Positions 43,542 to 53,123 of a stretch of 64,000 nucleotides of DNA are shown here, piece by piece; position 1 is the stretch's first letter; each line of letters opens with the position of its first letter. The DNA lies in contig JAPKAV010000004.1 of assembly GCA_028825115.1 (NCBI GenBank), positions 1-64,000 on the forward strand, read 5' to 3'. This DNA is from Candidatus Nanopelagicales bacterium. GTDB taxonomy: Bacteria > Actinomycetota > Actinomycetes > S36-B12. The notes beneath the pieces were generated by a model, which saw nothing but the letters and a program-made list of their open reading frames with translations, ran no database searches and was not told the origin of the DNA. The position numbers and the translations under genes were made by a program.

Positions 43542-45716
43542 ATGGTGTTTTTGAGCGACCGAACCCGCTCTGGGCACAGCTCTGTGTTGGTCATCTCCTT
43601 CTTCGTGTCAACTATTGGATTAATGGGCCTTGGGTCATCCCCGGTGGCAGCTGACCCCACCGGGTCAGTAATTGCTGTTGTGGTCGATCGCATTACTCCC
43701 ATTGCCCCACAACCCGGTGACACGTTGCGTATCTCGGGAAAGTTGCTTAATTCGTCAGATTCGCCCCTGACCAAGGTGTCCGCCCGGTTAGGTATCTCGG
43801 CGAGTCCCCTTGAACAGCGGGCCCAGATCGCACAGCAATCAGAGCTTGAGCTCAACCCGGAAGCCGAGCCGGTTAACTACTTTCTGAACAAAACCAAAGT
43901 CCCCATCAGTGAGGCATTGCTGCCGGGTGATGAAGCAAACTTTGCGGTCAGCATCCCGGTCAACGACCTACCCCTTGGGCGAGACGGTGTCTACACGCTG
44001 ATGGTGGAAGTTCTGGGTACTGATGGCGCGGGACAAATGGGCCGTCAGGGTGGTTTTCGCACCTTCATGCCGTGGATGGGTCCGGACTCAAATCCAATCG
44101 ACTTAGTCTGGCTGTGGCCACTTATCGACTACCCGGCCCAGGAAGCCAATAAAATTTTGTTAAGTGACGAGGTCCCTCGATCGTTGGCTCCTGGTGGTCG
44201 GTTGGATTCCCTTCTCACGGTCGGCGCCAATAATGCCGACAAGGTGAGTTGGGTCGCTGATCCGCAGCTTCTTCAAGTTTCCCAGGACATGGCCCGTGGC
44301 TATCAAGTGCGTAACGGTCAGTCACTTTCGGTCGGTGATCTTTCTGCTGAGTCGGGTCAGTGGATATCCCGGTTGACAGATGCCCTCCTCGCCAGTCAAG
44401 ATCTTGAGTCTGTGAAATCCGGGAAAAATGATCGTTTACCACTGTGGGTGACTCCTTACGCTGACATCGATGCTGGAGCAGTAATCGGAGCCGGCATGGG
44501 AACCAATGTTGTTCGTTCCACCACCATGGCCTCAAGTGTTGCATCCAATGTTTTGGGACAGGCCGTGAGTGAAACTTTGTATTGGGCACCAAGTGGGAGG
44601 CTGAATAAGGACACGGATGACCTACTTGCATCAAGTGGTGTTCGCACGGTAATCCTTCGTGCGAACGCACTGCCTCCATCACAACCCAATACGCTTTCAA
44701 CCGGGCTCGGAGTATTGGGAACAACCTATGGTGGCATGGATGCAGTGCTGGTTGATCCCGGCTTAAGCACAACACTTGGTCTCAATCAGTCTTCTCAATC
44801 AAGTGCAATTTTGATGCGTCAGCGATTCCTTGCCGAAACGGCGTTAATGAGTCAACTGATTCGTGAAGATGCACCTTCACGAATGATCGTTGCCGGACCA
44901 CGGGATATCCGGTGGAATCCTTCTCCCCAAGCCTTGAGCACACTCCTAGGTGCAACGGGGTCTGTTCCTTGGCTGCAATCTGCATCTCTTTCAGACCTAC
45001 TTGCGGAAAACAGCACCGCAATTGCTCGCAAACGCGGTGGCTACGGCACTAAATCTCAAAAAGCCGAGTTACCGACGGCCTATTTGAAAAAAGTCAAAAG
45101 GGCAAGTGGTGAACTTGCCGCGCTTACAGCAGTACTTGATAACCCCCTTGGCATAACGCGCCCATATGCCGAAGCAATCTTACGCGCGCAATCAAGTGCT
45201 TGGCGCGTTGATCCCGCCACAGGTGAGGAATTAATTTCGAGTATTACCACGAGTTTACAAGATCAAACTGACAAAGTTTATGCCCTCTCACAAGGGACCA
45301 TCACCCTTTCGGGTGAAGGTGGTCTAGTCCCAGTGACTATCGCAAATGATCTTGACCGTTCCGTCACAATTGGTGTGCAACTGCGTGGAGATCCCCGTGC
45401 TCGTGTAGAAAGTGATCCACTCTACGAAATCACCATTGAACCGGGAAAAAAGGTCAGTGTTGAACTCGAAGCGACGATTGTTGGGGGTAGCACTTTGAGT
45501 GCTGGTGTCCAACTGCTCACCCCTGAAGGCCAAAAATTTGGCCGTGTGGCCCAGATCGAGTTGGTGTCAACCGCATATGCTCGTGCTGCAGGCTGGGTGA
45601 TCGGCGCCGCTTTCGTTGCCATTTTGCTTTTCGTTGTCGTAGGAATTACCCGGCGAGTTCACAAGGCGGCTACCAAGGCTCTGTCGGATTCACAGAAGAA
45701 TGGTCCACATGTCTGA
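43542..45716 (+). CDS. DUF6049 family secreted membrane-anchored protein
   Basis: A 724-residue protein with an N-terminal signal/TM segment (about 13-35), a large extracytoplasmic region with beta-sandwich-like stretches, and a C-terminal TM (about 690-710) followed by a basic cytoplasmic tail. It matches the protein that precedes murJ in actinomycetes (Rv3909 in Mycobacterium tuberculosis), whose role in envelope growth is not known in detail. Its 3' end overlaps the murJ start. No enzyme motif seen. Confidence 0.82.
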   Translation: MVFLSDRTRSGHSSVLVISFFVSTIGLMGLGSSPVAADPTGSVIAVVVDRITPIAPQPGDTLRISGKLLNSSDSPLTKVSARLGISASPLEQRAQIAQQSELELNPEAEPVNYFLNKTKVPISEALLPGDEANFAVSIPVNDLPLGRDGVYTLMVEVLGTDGAGQMGRQGGFRTFMPWMGPDSNPIDLVWLWPLIDYPAQEANKILLSDEVPRSLAPGGRLDSLLTVGANNADKVSWVADPQLLQVSQDMARGYQVRNGQSLSVGDLSAESGQWISRLTDALLASQDLESVKSGKNDRLPLWVTPYADIDAGAVIGAGMGTNVVRSTTMASSVASNVLGQAVSETLYWAPSGRLNKDTDDLLASSGVRTVILRANALPPSQPNTLSTGLGVLGTTYGGMDAVLVDPGLSTTLGLNQSSQSSAILMRQRFLAETALMSQLIREDAPSRMIVAGPRDIRWNPSPQALSTLLGATGSVPWLQSASLSDLLAENSTAIARKRGGYGTKSQKAELPTAYLKKVKRASGELAALTAVLDNPLGITRPYAEAILRAQSSAWRVDPATGEELISSITTSLQDQTDKVYALSQGTITLSGEGGLVPVTIANDLDRSVTIGVQLRGDPRARVESDPLYEITIEPGKKVSVELEATIVGGSTLSAGVQLLTPEGQKFGRVAQIELVSTAYARAAGWVIGAAFVAILLFVVVGITRRVHKAATKALSDSQKNGPHV

Positions 45717-47376
45717 ACGAGCGTTACTCGGTCCCAGCGCCGTTATGGCAGTGGGAACTGTCACCTCACGGGTCACTGGGGTCGTGCGCGACATAACCAT
45801 GACGGCCGCATTGGGGTTCTTTTTAGTATCTGATGCATTTTCACTTGGTAACTCCTTACCTAACATGATTTATATTCTGGTGATTGGTGGTGCTCTTAAC
45901 GCGGTATTCATTCCACAACTCGTCCGTAAAATGAAAGACGATGCAGATGGTGGCCGCGCCTACGCAGACCGTTTGATCACGCTCACCGCAATTGTTCTTT
46001 TTGTTTTGTCAGTTTTAGCAATTGTTACTGCCCCTCTTATTGTCACGCTTTACACGCCAAGTGACTACCCAAAAAATGAATTTGATCTGGCTGTCGCATT
46101 TACGCGTCTATGTTTACCGCAAATATTTTTCTATGGAATTTACACAATGTTCAGTCAAGTATTAAACACCAGAGGAAAATTCGGTGCACCAATGTTCGCA
46201 CCGATCGCCAACAATATTGTCGCGATTTCTACTTTCCTGTTGTTCATCTATTTCGCTGGAACTGCTGCGGCCGCAGAAGGAAACCTGTCATCGGGTCAGG
46301 TGTGGTTGTTGGGATTGGGAACAACCCTGGGTGTTGTTGCCCAAGCATTAATTTTGATACCTGTTCTCATTCGAGCCGGTTACATGTGGCGGCCACGGTT
46401 TGATTTGCGTGGTCACGGTCTAGGTAAAACTGGAAAGCTCGCGGTGTGGACAATTGGACTAGTAATGGTCAATCAATTGACATACATCGTGATCACTCGA
46501 CTTGCTACCCAGGCCAATGTCAACGCGGCGGCCCAAGAAGTTGTTGCTGCCGGGTTCACTACCTACCAAAAAGCACACTTAGTCTTTATGCTCCCACACA
46601 GTGTTATCACAGTTTCTATCGTTACAGCTCTACTTCCCGCGTTGAGTCGAGTAGCACACGCAGGGAAACTTTCGCAGGTTGGTCGTGATATCTCCAGCGC
46701 TTTGCGACTCGTGTCATTTTTTATTATTCCCGTCACTGCCATTCTGTTCGTAGTTGGGATTTCGGTGGCGGTCCTACTCTTCGGATTTGGTGCGGCAACA
46801 ACGCAGCAAGCTGAACTCATGGGTCAAGTAATTTCAATCTTCATGCTCGGCATGATTCCTTTTACACTTTTTTATGTGTTGTTGCGTGGTTATTACTCAT
46901 TAGAGGACACTAAAACCCCTTTCTTCATTACTGTGATTTTTTCCCTTGTTCTTTTGATATTGCTCATTCCTTTCTTTGATAACTTCACTGGTGGTGGTGC
47001 ACAAATTTCCTTTATGGCGGCCTGTTATAGCGGGTCCTACTGGGTTGGATTACTCATCGCTTGGATTGTGTTGGCCCGTAAACTTGGTGGATTGCAATCT
47101 GGCACCACGATTGCGTCGATTACCCGAATGGGGGTCGCTGGACTCTTTTCAGTATTCGTCATGCTGCTCGCCCAAAACCAACTCAATAATGTGATGTTCG
47201 GATCGAGCGAAAGTGTTGATCTGACTGACAAAGTTAGTGTGCTGATTCGCTTACTTGTTGTTGTTTGTGTCGGGGTAATGTCTTATCTTCTCACGGCTTG
47301 GATTTTCCGGGTACCGGAAATCACCCTTACCTACCGTGTCATTCGTGACAAACTAGGAGCTAGGGTGAAATCGTGA
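45709..47376 (+). CDS. murJ: Lipid II flippase MurJ
   Basis: A 555-residue MurJ/MviN-family protein with about 14 membrane segments that flips lipid II across the membrane. Signature pieces are TSRVTGVVRDITMTAALG, SDAFSLGNSLPN and RLCLPQIFFYGIYTM. I start at ATG 45709, where spacing to AGAAGAATGG is better than for ATG 45700. In Mycobacterium tuberculosis the equivalent protein is fused to a pseudokinase; here the pseudokinase is a separate gene whose GTG overlaps the murJ stop (GTGA). Confidence 0.92.
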   Translation: MSERALLGPSAVMAVGTVTSRVTGVVRDITMTAALGFFLVSDAFSLGNSLPNMIYILVIGGALNAVFIPQLVRKMKDDADGGRAYADRLITLTAIVLFVLSVLAIVTAPLIVTLYTPSDYPKNEFDLAVAFTRLCLPQIFFYGIYTMFSQVLNTRGKFGAPMFAPIANNIVAISTFLLFIYFAGTAAAAEGNLSSGQVWLLGLGTTLGVVAQALILIPVLIRAGYMWRPRFDLRGHGLGKTGKLAVWTIGLVMVNQLTYIVITRLATQANVNAAAQEVVAAGFTTYQKAHLVFMLPHSVITVSIVTALLPALSRVAHAGKLSQVGRDISSALRLVSFFIIPVTAILFVVGISVAVLLFGFGAATTQQAELMGQVISIFMLGMIPFTLFYVLLRGYYSLEDTKTPFFITVIFSLVLLILLIPFFDNFTGGGAQISFMAACYSGSYWVGLLIAWIVLARKLGGLQSGTTIASITRMGVAGLFSVFVMLLAQNQLNNVMFGSSESVDLTDKVSVLIRLLVVVCVGVMSYLLTAWIFRVPEITLTYRVIRDKLGARVKS

Positions 47377-48968
47377 TCGAAACAGGGACCAAGTTCAATC
47401 GCTACACACTTTTAGAAGTGATCAGCGAGCACGAACCTAGGGTTAAAGGTGAATTCGTAGTCCAATTGTGGCTCGGGCAAGACGAGATTTTGGATCGTAA
47501 TGTCGCGATTCGTTTAGCGAGAACCGAAGACCGGCGCGTGCCTAAGGTGATGGGCGCAGCCCAAGCGGCGGCGATGGTTGACGACCGTCGACTACTACGA
47601 GTCCTCGATATTCTTGATATTAAAAACACGCTGGAACATCCCGCTTACACGGCAATTATTAGTGAGTGGTGTACTGGAACGCCACTTCACGAAGCGGTAA
47701 TGAATGCGGACACATCTGCTTTTGATGCTGAGTTTTCGCTGGATTCTGTTTCTAATCTTGCCTGGGCTTTAAATGCTTGCCTCACGTTTAATCTCGAGCA
47801 TGGACGGTTACGCCCCAGTTGTGTGTTCTTGACCGAAAGCTCGGAAGTATTGATCAGTGGTCTGGCCGTGGACCACGCACTTTTTGGCCCATTATTTGGG
47901 ACTGAGAACGCCTACGATGCCACCGTTAATAAAGACGTGAACGGCTTGGGTTCGTTGCTTTACTGTTTCACAACCGGTCTGTGGCCCTATCCAGAGTCCA
48001 CCACTGAAAATGATTCTGACCCTTTTTTGAGTGTTCATGTGCCCTTTTCACCCAAAGTGGGTAAGGACATCCCACTCCCATCAAGCGTACGGGCCAGTGT
48101 TCCCCGCGCGGTAGATGATCTCGTCAGCAGAAGCGTGATTGGGGTGAGCAAATCGCGTGGTGTTACCCGAATCCAAGATTCACTCGGTTTCGCAAATGCA
48201 ATTGCGTCCGCGAAGGACTACTTCACGCCAGTGAGCACCACCACTGTCCGAGCACCTGCTGGAATTTCCCAGAGCACCTCGCCCACAAGTATCGCTCAGC
48301 GCGCGATCGGAGTCGTAGTCGCTGCGGCTCTTGTACTCGCTACCGCTCTTGTTGGAATCCAACTAATCAACAGTTCCGCCACATCAACTTCACAACTAGA
48401 TTCGAGTGTCAATGGTGTCGACCCTTTGGAAATCTTAACCAGCCCGGCCACCCCTTTTATTGAAGTCGATGTGGGCAACATTGCCGAGGCAGTCTCAATT
48501 ACGTCGGTGCGTTCATTTGACCCTCGCGGTGGTGCCCCGAACGGGGTGTTAGGAAAAGAAAGAGAAAAGGGCGCACCGCTAGCAATCGATGGAGATGCGG
48601 TCACTGCCTGGACCACTAAGGCGTATAAATCTTCCACCTTGGGTAAAAAAGGTGGGGTTGGGCTTATCTTGGATCTTGGCCAAAAAGTAGATGTAACCGG
48701 TGTCTCGCTTGGTCTGGTGGGCTATGGGACCGACCTGCAAGTCCGGGTTGCCAACGAAATCCTCCCTGACCCGGATTTATGGACCAGACTGGTCAGCATC
48801 GATGATGCCGGGCCACAGATCGATTTACGCGCCCCCCGAGCGGTAACGGGGCGTTATGTCTTGGTTTGGCTCACGGGTATCCCACCAAAAGAAACTGGTG
48901 TCCGGTTCCAAGCTGGGATCGCGAGTGTTTCGGTTTTTGGAGCTATCGTGACCGAAGTTCAAAACTAG
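47373..48968 (+). CDS. Protein kinase-like (pseudokinase) membrane protein with C-terminal discoidin-like domain
   Basis: A 531-residue protein. Residues 1 to about 270 have a Ser/Thr-kinase-like fold, but the catalytic residues are missing: VAIK is VAIRLART, the HRDLKPxN loop reads HGRLRPSCVFL, and DFG is absent (ISGLAVD). One TM lies near 310-332. A C-terminal F5/8-type (discoidin-like) domain follows with DLGQKVDVTGVSLG. This matches the pseudokinase fused to MviN in mycobacteria, where it is phosphorylated by PknB and bound by FhaA. Here it is split off, as also in Streptomyces. It begins at GTG 47373, overlapping murJ. Confidence 0.87.
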   Translation: MIETGTKFNRYTLLEVISEHEPRVKGEFVVQLWLGQDEILDRNVAIRLARTEDRRVPKVMGAAQAAAMVDDRRLLRVLDILDIKNTLEHPAYTAIISEWCTGTPLHEAVMNADTSAFDAEFSLDSVSNLAWALNACLTFNLEHGRLRPSCVFLTESSEVLISGLAVDHALFGPLFGTENAYDATVNKDVNGLGSLLYCFTTGLWPYPESTTENDSDPFLSVHVPFSPKVGKDIPLPSSVRASVPRAVDDLVSRSVIGVSKSRGVTRIQDSLGFANAIASAKDYFTPVSTTTVRAPAGISQSTSPTSIAQRAIGVVVAAALVLATALVGIQLINSSATSTSQLDSSVNGVDPLEILTSPATPFIEVDVGNIAEAVSITSVRSFDPRGGAPNGVLGKEREKGAPLAIDGDAVTAWTTKAYKSSTLGKKGGVGLILDLGQKVDVTGVSLGLVGYGTDLQVRVANEILPDPDLWTRLVSIDDAGPQIDLRAPRAVTGRYVLVWLTGIPPKETGVRFQAGIASVSVFGAIVTEVQN

Positions 48969-49029
48969 CTCCCAAAACTCACGACCGGGCACAGCCAGGA
49001 CTCGTCCCCACGCTCATTAGGCTGGATGC

Positions 49030-49671
49030 GTGCCAGTGACGGATTTACGTGAATTTAGCGATCGCGAGCTGATGGCTGCGCACGTAGCCGGTGATTCACA
49101 GTCGTTCAGCGAATTGGTCTCCCGTCACAGTGATCGCCTTTGGGCAGTTGCGCTTCGCACTACCAGTGACCCGGAGGAGGCATCTGATGCACTCCAAGAT
49201 GCCCTCATCTCGGCGTATCGGCGAGCGGATCAGTATCGTGGGGAAGCCGCTGTAACAACCTGGCTACACCGGATTGTCGTGAATGCCTGCCTGGATAGAT
49301 TGCGGCGTAAGGCGGTGCGGCCCACCACGACCTTGCCCGACCACAACGAGAATAACGGCCGCGAAATAATAGAACCGCGTGATGCCATTGCCGAACGTGA
49401 GAACTGGATTGAAATCTCGGCCGCTCTCGCTGAGTTGCCGCGGGACCAAAGAGAGGCCATTATTCTGGTAGACGTCCAGGGGTACTCCGTGGACGCGGCC
49501 GCGAAGGAGCTTGATTGCCCCACTGGGACCATTAAGAGCCGGTGTAGTCGCGGCCGGAGCAAACTGGCCGAGTCTTTGGGACACTTGCGGAACCAAGACG
49601 AGGGCGAGATCGTCACAGCAAGGGAACCAGGCCGAACCTCATACCCCACAGACGCTCGGAAAGAGGAGTAA
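49030..49671 (+). CDS. sigM: RNA polymerase sigma factor SigM (ECF family)
   Basis: A 213-residue ECF sigma factor. Region 2 (about residues 15-85) reads ELVSRHSDRLWAVALRTTSDPEEASDALQD, cited by its pieces SELVSRHSDRLW and DALQDALISAYRRADQYRGE, and region 4 (about 130-185) has LPRDQREAIILVDVQGYSVDAAA and GTIKSRCSRGRSKL, again cited by parts. It sits between the pseudokinase and its putative anti-sigma partner, as in mycobacteria. Start GTG at 49030; the stop is one base from the next gene. Confidence 0.9.
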   Translation: MPVTDLREFSDRELMAAHVAGDSQSFSELVSRHSDRLWAVALRTTSDPEEASDALQDALISAYRRADQYRGEAAVTTWLHRIVVNACLDRLRRKAVRPTTTLPDHNENNGREIIEPRDAIAERENWIEISAALAELPRDQREAIILVDVQGYSVDAAAKELDCPTGTIKSRCSRGRSKLAESLGHLRNQDEGEIVTAREPGRTSYPTDARKEE

Positions 49672-49672
49672 C

Positions 49673-50581
49673 GTGAATAGCACAGACGCAGACTCCGAAT
49701 TTCCTGAGCTTGAATTCCCTGAACTTACGGGTGAGCTGAAGGCATTTGGGGAATATTTGAACGCCCAACCGGCGGAGGTAATGCCCCCATATGTTTGGGA
49801 GCAGATTGCTACCTCCCTCTCACTTGAATCTGCTGATCGAGTAGTCCCTGATTCACCTGCGGCCCTTGGCTTAGATCCTGCGGTCTTAAAACTCGATAGC
49901 TACCGCAAACGCCGAATTGGTGGCAAGTGGGCCGGTGGTCTGGTTGCGGCCAGCGTCACTCTCTTCGCAGTCGGAATTGCGGTCAATGTCCTAAATTCAG
50001 AGTCCAGCGACCAAAATTCGATTGTGGCTGACACCCCGATCCCCAAAGATCAAGATGCCGATTCAGGTTCACTCAGTGTCGCCTCGCCCCAAATCATTCA
50101 AGCTGGTTTTGTCCCTCCCGCGATTGAAATCATGGAGAGCGGTAACGATTACGACTCTTTCAATCTAAGAGGAATCATCGACCGGATACTGCGTAAAATC
50201 GGGGTTGAAAAGCCCATGGACATGTTCATGGCCCCGGTTCAGAACATGGAAGCCAAGAAAATGTCAATAGGAACCGGGATGACTGGGAGTGTGGATTCCC
50301 TGCGTAAATGCGTCACCGAGATCACAAATTCGGAGTCTTCTCAAGCCTTATTTGTGGATCGTGCTACTTACCAAGGTATGGACGCCGGGGTAATCGTGAT
50401 CCCTATGGCCATGTTCACGGGGATGGATGCAGCTACAACAAGTGGTGAGCGCGCGCAGCTAGGTCTGGCCCTTGAGTCATTGGGGACGGACCTGAGCGCA
50501 CTCGACGTGTGGGTTGTCGGTCCCGACTGTGGAAATCTCGCACTCGATGTGTATTCCCACGTGAGCCATTCACTCAACTAA
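49673..50581 (+). CDS. Putative anti-sigma-M factor
   Basis: A 302-residue protein with a cytoplasmic N-terminus (about 80 residues), one TM near residues 83-101 (WAGGLVAASVTLFAVGIAV) and a long extracytoplasmic domain with no motif I recognise. In this position (sigM to trxB) mycobacteria carry RsmA, the SigM anti-sigma factor. No zinc-binding HxxxCxxC motif was found in the N-terminus, so the assignment rests on position and topology. Start GTG at 49673 has GAGGAG 6 nt upstream and lies one base after the sigM stop. Confidence 0.75.
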   Translation: MNSTDADSEFPELEFPELTGELKAFGEYLNAQPAEVMPPYVWEQIATSLSLESADRVVPDSPAALGLDPAVLKLDSYRKRRIGGKWAGGLVAASVTLFAVGIAVNVLNSESSDQNSIVADTPIPKDQDADSGSLSVASPQIIQAGFVPPAIEIMESGNDYDSFNLRGIIDRILRKIGVEKPMDMFMAPVQNMEAKKMSIGTGMTGSVDSLRKCVTEITNSESSQALFVDRATYQGMDAGVIVIPMAMFTGMDAATTSGERAQLGLALESLGTDLSALDVWVVGPDCGNLALDVYSHVSHSLN

Positions 50582-50659
50582 ATTCGGTCAACTCCCAAGG
50601 CGTAGACTCTCATCTCATATCCATTCCTCGTAGCCACCGAATGAAAGTAGTGATGTTTC

Positions 50660-51589
50660 GTGAGTGAAGTTCGCAATGTAATCATCATCGGATCTGGCCC
50701 AGCCGGCTACACAGCAGCAATTTATGCGGCTCGCGCCCAAATCAATCCGTTACTTTTTGAAGGTTCGGTTACCGCTGGTGGTGCGCTCATGAACACTACC
50801 GAAGTTGAGAATTTCCCTGGGTTTGAAAACGGAATCATGGGTCCCCAGCTTATGGAGGATATGCGAGCGCAAGCGGTTCGGTTTGGCAGTGAGATAATTA
50901 CAGACGACGTAACCCAGATTAACGTCGATGGTGATATTAAATCTGTCACGGACGGCGCCGGTAACGTGTACCAAGCCCGTACTTTAATTCTGTCCATGGG
51001 TTCGGGTTACCGTGAACTGGGTTTGCCGGATGAAAAACGCCTCAGTGGTCATGGAGTATCTTGGTGTGCAACTTGTGATGGCTTCTTTTTCCGTGAACAA
51101 GATATTGCTGTTGTCGGTGGTGGTGACTCGGCATTGGAAGAGGCGATATTCCTAACCCGATTTGCTAAGTCTGTAACACTGGTTCACCGTCGAGGGGAAT
51201 TACGCGGCAGTAAAATCATGCAGGAACGAGCCCTCGCCAACCAGAAAATTCACGTGGCTTGGAACAGTGAAGTAGCAGCCATTCACGGTGAGGGGAAACT
51301 TTCCGGGGTCACACTTCGCGACACTGAAAATGGTACCGAGCGTGAACTTGCGATCACTGGTTTGTTTATTGCAATTGGTCACGACCCACGCTCGGAACTT
51401 CTACCAGGGAAGGTTGATCTTGACCCTGAGGGCTATGTTCTCGTTGAGTCCGGATCCACCCGCACCTCTGCCCCAGGCGTGTTTGCTTGCGGCGACTTGG
51501 TTGACCACACGTACCGACAGGCGATCACGGCGGCTGGAACCGGTTGTGCCTCCGCGCTCGACGCTGAACGTTATCTAGCCCACCAGTAG
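50660..51589 (+). CDS. trxB: Thioredoxin-disulfide reductase
   Basis: A 309-residue flavoprotein that reduces thioredoxin with NADPH. FAD motif [12 protein letters not shown] near the N-terminus, the redox CATC site in [10 protein letters not shown] near residue 133, the NADPH motif [12 protein letters not shown] and the C-terminal [13 protein letters not shown]. Start GTG at 50660. It lies upstream of trxA, giving a complete reductase/thioredoxin pair. Confidence 0.95.
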   Translation: MSEVRNVIIIGSGPAGYTAAIYAARAQINPLLFEGSVTAGGALMNTTEVENFPGFENGIMGPQLMEDMRAQAVRFGSEIITDDVTQINVDGDIKSVTDGAGNVYQARTLILSMGSGYRELGLPDEKRLSGHGVSWCATCDGFFFREQDIAVVGGGDSALEEAIFLTRFAKSVTLVHRRGELRGSKIMQERALANQKIHVAWNSEVAAIHGEGKLSGVTLRDTENGTERELAITGLFIAIGHDPRSELLPGKVDLDPEGYVLVESGSTRTSAPGVFACGDLVDHTYRQAITAAGTGCASALDAERYLAHQ

Positions 51590-51641
51590 TAGTCACCGTA
51601 AGCCTTTTCGCTAAGTTAGACCCCAATCAAAGGAGAATCGC

Positions 51642-51962
51642 ATGGGAGCAACCAAGATCGTCACCGACGCAAACTTCGCAGACGAAGTGCTCATGAGTGA
51701 AAAGCCAGTACTTGTTGATTTCTGGGCCGAGTGGTGCGGGCCATGTAAAATGGTGGCCCCGATCCTTGAGGAAATAGCGGCAAATAATGACGGACTCGTA
51801 ATCGCCAAAATGAATGTTGATGAAAATCCGTCAACCCCAGCCTCCTATGGCATCACTTCGATCCCCACCATGAACGTGTACCAGGGCGGGGAAATTGTGA
51901 AGACGATCATTGGCGCCAAACCAAAGGCTGCTTTACTCGCTGACCTCGCTCCGTACTTGTAG
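51642..51962 (+). CDS. trxA: Thioredoxin
   Basis: A 106-residue thioredoxin with the redox motif WCGPC, the cis-Pro segment SIPTMNVYQGG, and FWAEWCGPCKM in the usual position. AAAGGAG lies upstream. Situated 52 bases after trxB and 3 bases before cwlM, in one operon. Confidence 0.96.
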   Translation: MGATKIVTDANFADEVLMSEKPVLVDFWAEWCGPCKMVAPILEEIAANNDGLVIAKMNVDENPSTPASYGITSIPTMNVYQGGEIVKTIIGAKPKAALLADLAPYL

Positions 51963-51965
51963 GAA

Positions 51966-53012
51966 ATGCTCCGCCTTGGGTCAACCGGGGCGGCCGTAGC
52001 GGAGGTTTGCGCACGGCTCGCGCACCTGGGTCTACTTACCGACAACAGTGGTACTGCTGTTGCAACGAATATTTACGATGAACATGTCGTAGATGCTGTG
52101 CGCACATTTCAGCAAGAGCGTGGGATTACTGTTGACGGTCTTGTTGGACCGGAGACTTTTCGCAGGCTTGACGAAGCTCGCTGGCAACTAGGTGACCGGG
52201 TCCTTTCATTTACCGCCGGCCACTTAATGGTGGGTGATGATGTCACCGAGCTACAACGACGCCTCAACCAACTTGGTTTTAACGCAGGCAGGCCAGACGG
52301 AATCTTTGGTCCCGCAGCGGACCTTGCCTTGCGTGAGTTCCAACGTGGTGTCGGGGTGAGCGCCGACGGCACTTGCGCCCTTGACACCCTACGCGCATTT
52401 GAACGGCTCTCCCGATCAGTTGTCGGTGGTGACTCGGGCGCATTACGAGAGCATGCATCCCTTGCTTCATTGAGAACTGGTATCGCTGACAAAGTTATTG
52501 TGATTGATCCGGGTGAAAGCGTGCACCCTGAATTGACCTACGCGATTTGCGTGCGCATTGAAGGTCGGCTCGCAGCACTGGGTACACAGGTGCTTCTTAC
52601 CCGACCTGAGGCACCTGTGGAACGAAAAACCCAAACAATGCATGCCAAGTTTGCTAACGATATGGACGCCAACATTGTGATCTCGCTGCACCTAGATCAC
52701 GTCGAAAGCGTAAAACCCAACGGAATTTCGGTCTACTACTTTGGTTCACCCAGCGGTGGGAATCAATCAACTGGTGGGCGAATTCTCGCGGAATTGGTCA
52801 ACGAGGAGCTCACCAAAAGAACAGACCGGAAAGACTGCCTGATTCATCCTAGGACTTGGGATCTTCTCCGTTTTACTCAAATGCCCACCGTTCGCATCGA
52901 GCTTGGTTACATGTCTAATGTTGGAGACGCTAAACGCCTCACCTCAGAAGCTTTCCACGACGCCGTGGCTGAAGGTGTGGTCGCAGCACTTACTAAATTT
53001 TGCTCTCCCTAG
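51966..53012 (+). CDS. cwlM: CwlM-like protein: two peptidoglycan-binding domains plus a degenerate amidase_3 domain
   Basis: A 348-residue protein with two N-terminal PG_binding_1 repeats (about 1-75 and 76-150, e.g. TFQQERGITVDGLVGPETF and REFQRGVGVSADG), then an amidase_3 domain. The first zinc-binding segment is IDPGESVHPE where active enzymes have DPGHGG, so the first His is missing. SLHLDHV and VRIELGYMSN retain the later His and Glu. In mycobacteria CwlM is a PknB-phosphorylated activator of MurA rather than an amidase, and the same role is likely here. It is the last gene of the trx operon. Confidence 0.85.
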   Translation: MLRLGSTGAAVAEVCARLAHLGLLTDNSGTAVATNIYDEHVVDAVRTFQQERGITVDGLVGPETFRRLDEARWQLGDRVLSFTAGHLMVGDDVTELQRRLNQLGFNAGRPDGIFGPAADLALREFQRGVGVSADGTCALDTLRAFERLSRSVVGGDSGALREHASLASLRTGIADKVIVIDPGESVHPELTYAICVRIEGRLAALGTQVLLTRPEAPVERKTQTMHAKFANDMDANIVISLHLDHVESVKPNGISVYYFGSPSGGNQSTGGRILAELVNEELTKRTDRKDCLIHPRTWDLLRFTQMPTVRIELGYMSNVGDAKRLTSEAFHDAVAEGVVAALTKFCSP

Positions 53013-53091
53013 TAGGCCGGAGCAGACGCGCTAAGAACCCTAACCCAGCGCCAATCGAAATTAACAACATTGCCGAGAAGAATCGTTTCAC
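52993..53091 (-). CDS. Possible small membrane protein (32 residues)
   Basis: A short minus-strand frame with start GTG at 53091, preceded by a strong AGGAGG at 6 nt (53098-53103). The peptide begins VKRFFSAMLL, has one hydrophobic stretch rich in Leu, Ile and Gly, and ends with a basic tail (RLLRPTRESKI). Its last 20 bases overlap the 3' end of cwlM. It diverges from the thioesterase gene at 53124. The RBS and the membrane-like sequence are the only evidence. Confidence 0.35.
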   Translation of the reverse strand: MKRFFSAMLLISIGAGLGFLARLLRPTRESKI

Positions 53092-53123
53092 CTCGCACCT
53101 CCTATCCGTGAAAGACTACGCTC

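Noticed and set aside
47373-48968. Active serine/threonine kinase
   Set aside because: The catalytic Lys, the HRD Asp and the DFG Asp are all missing.
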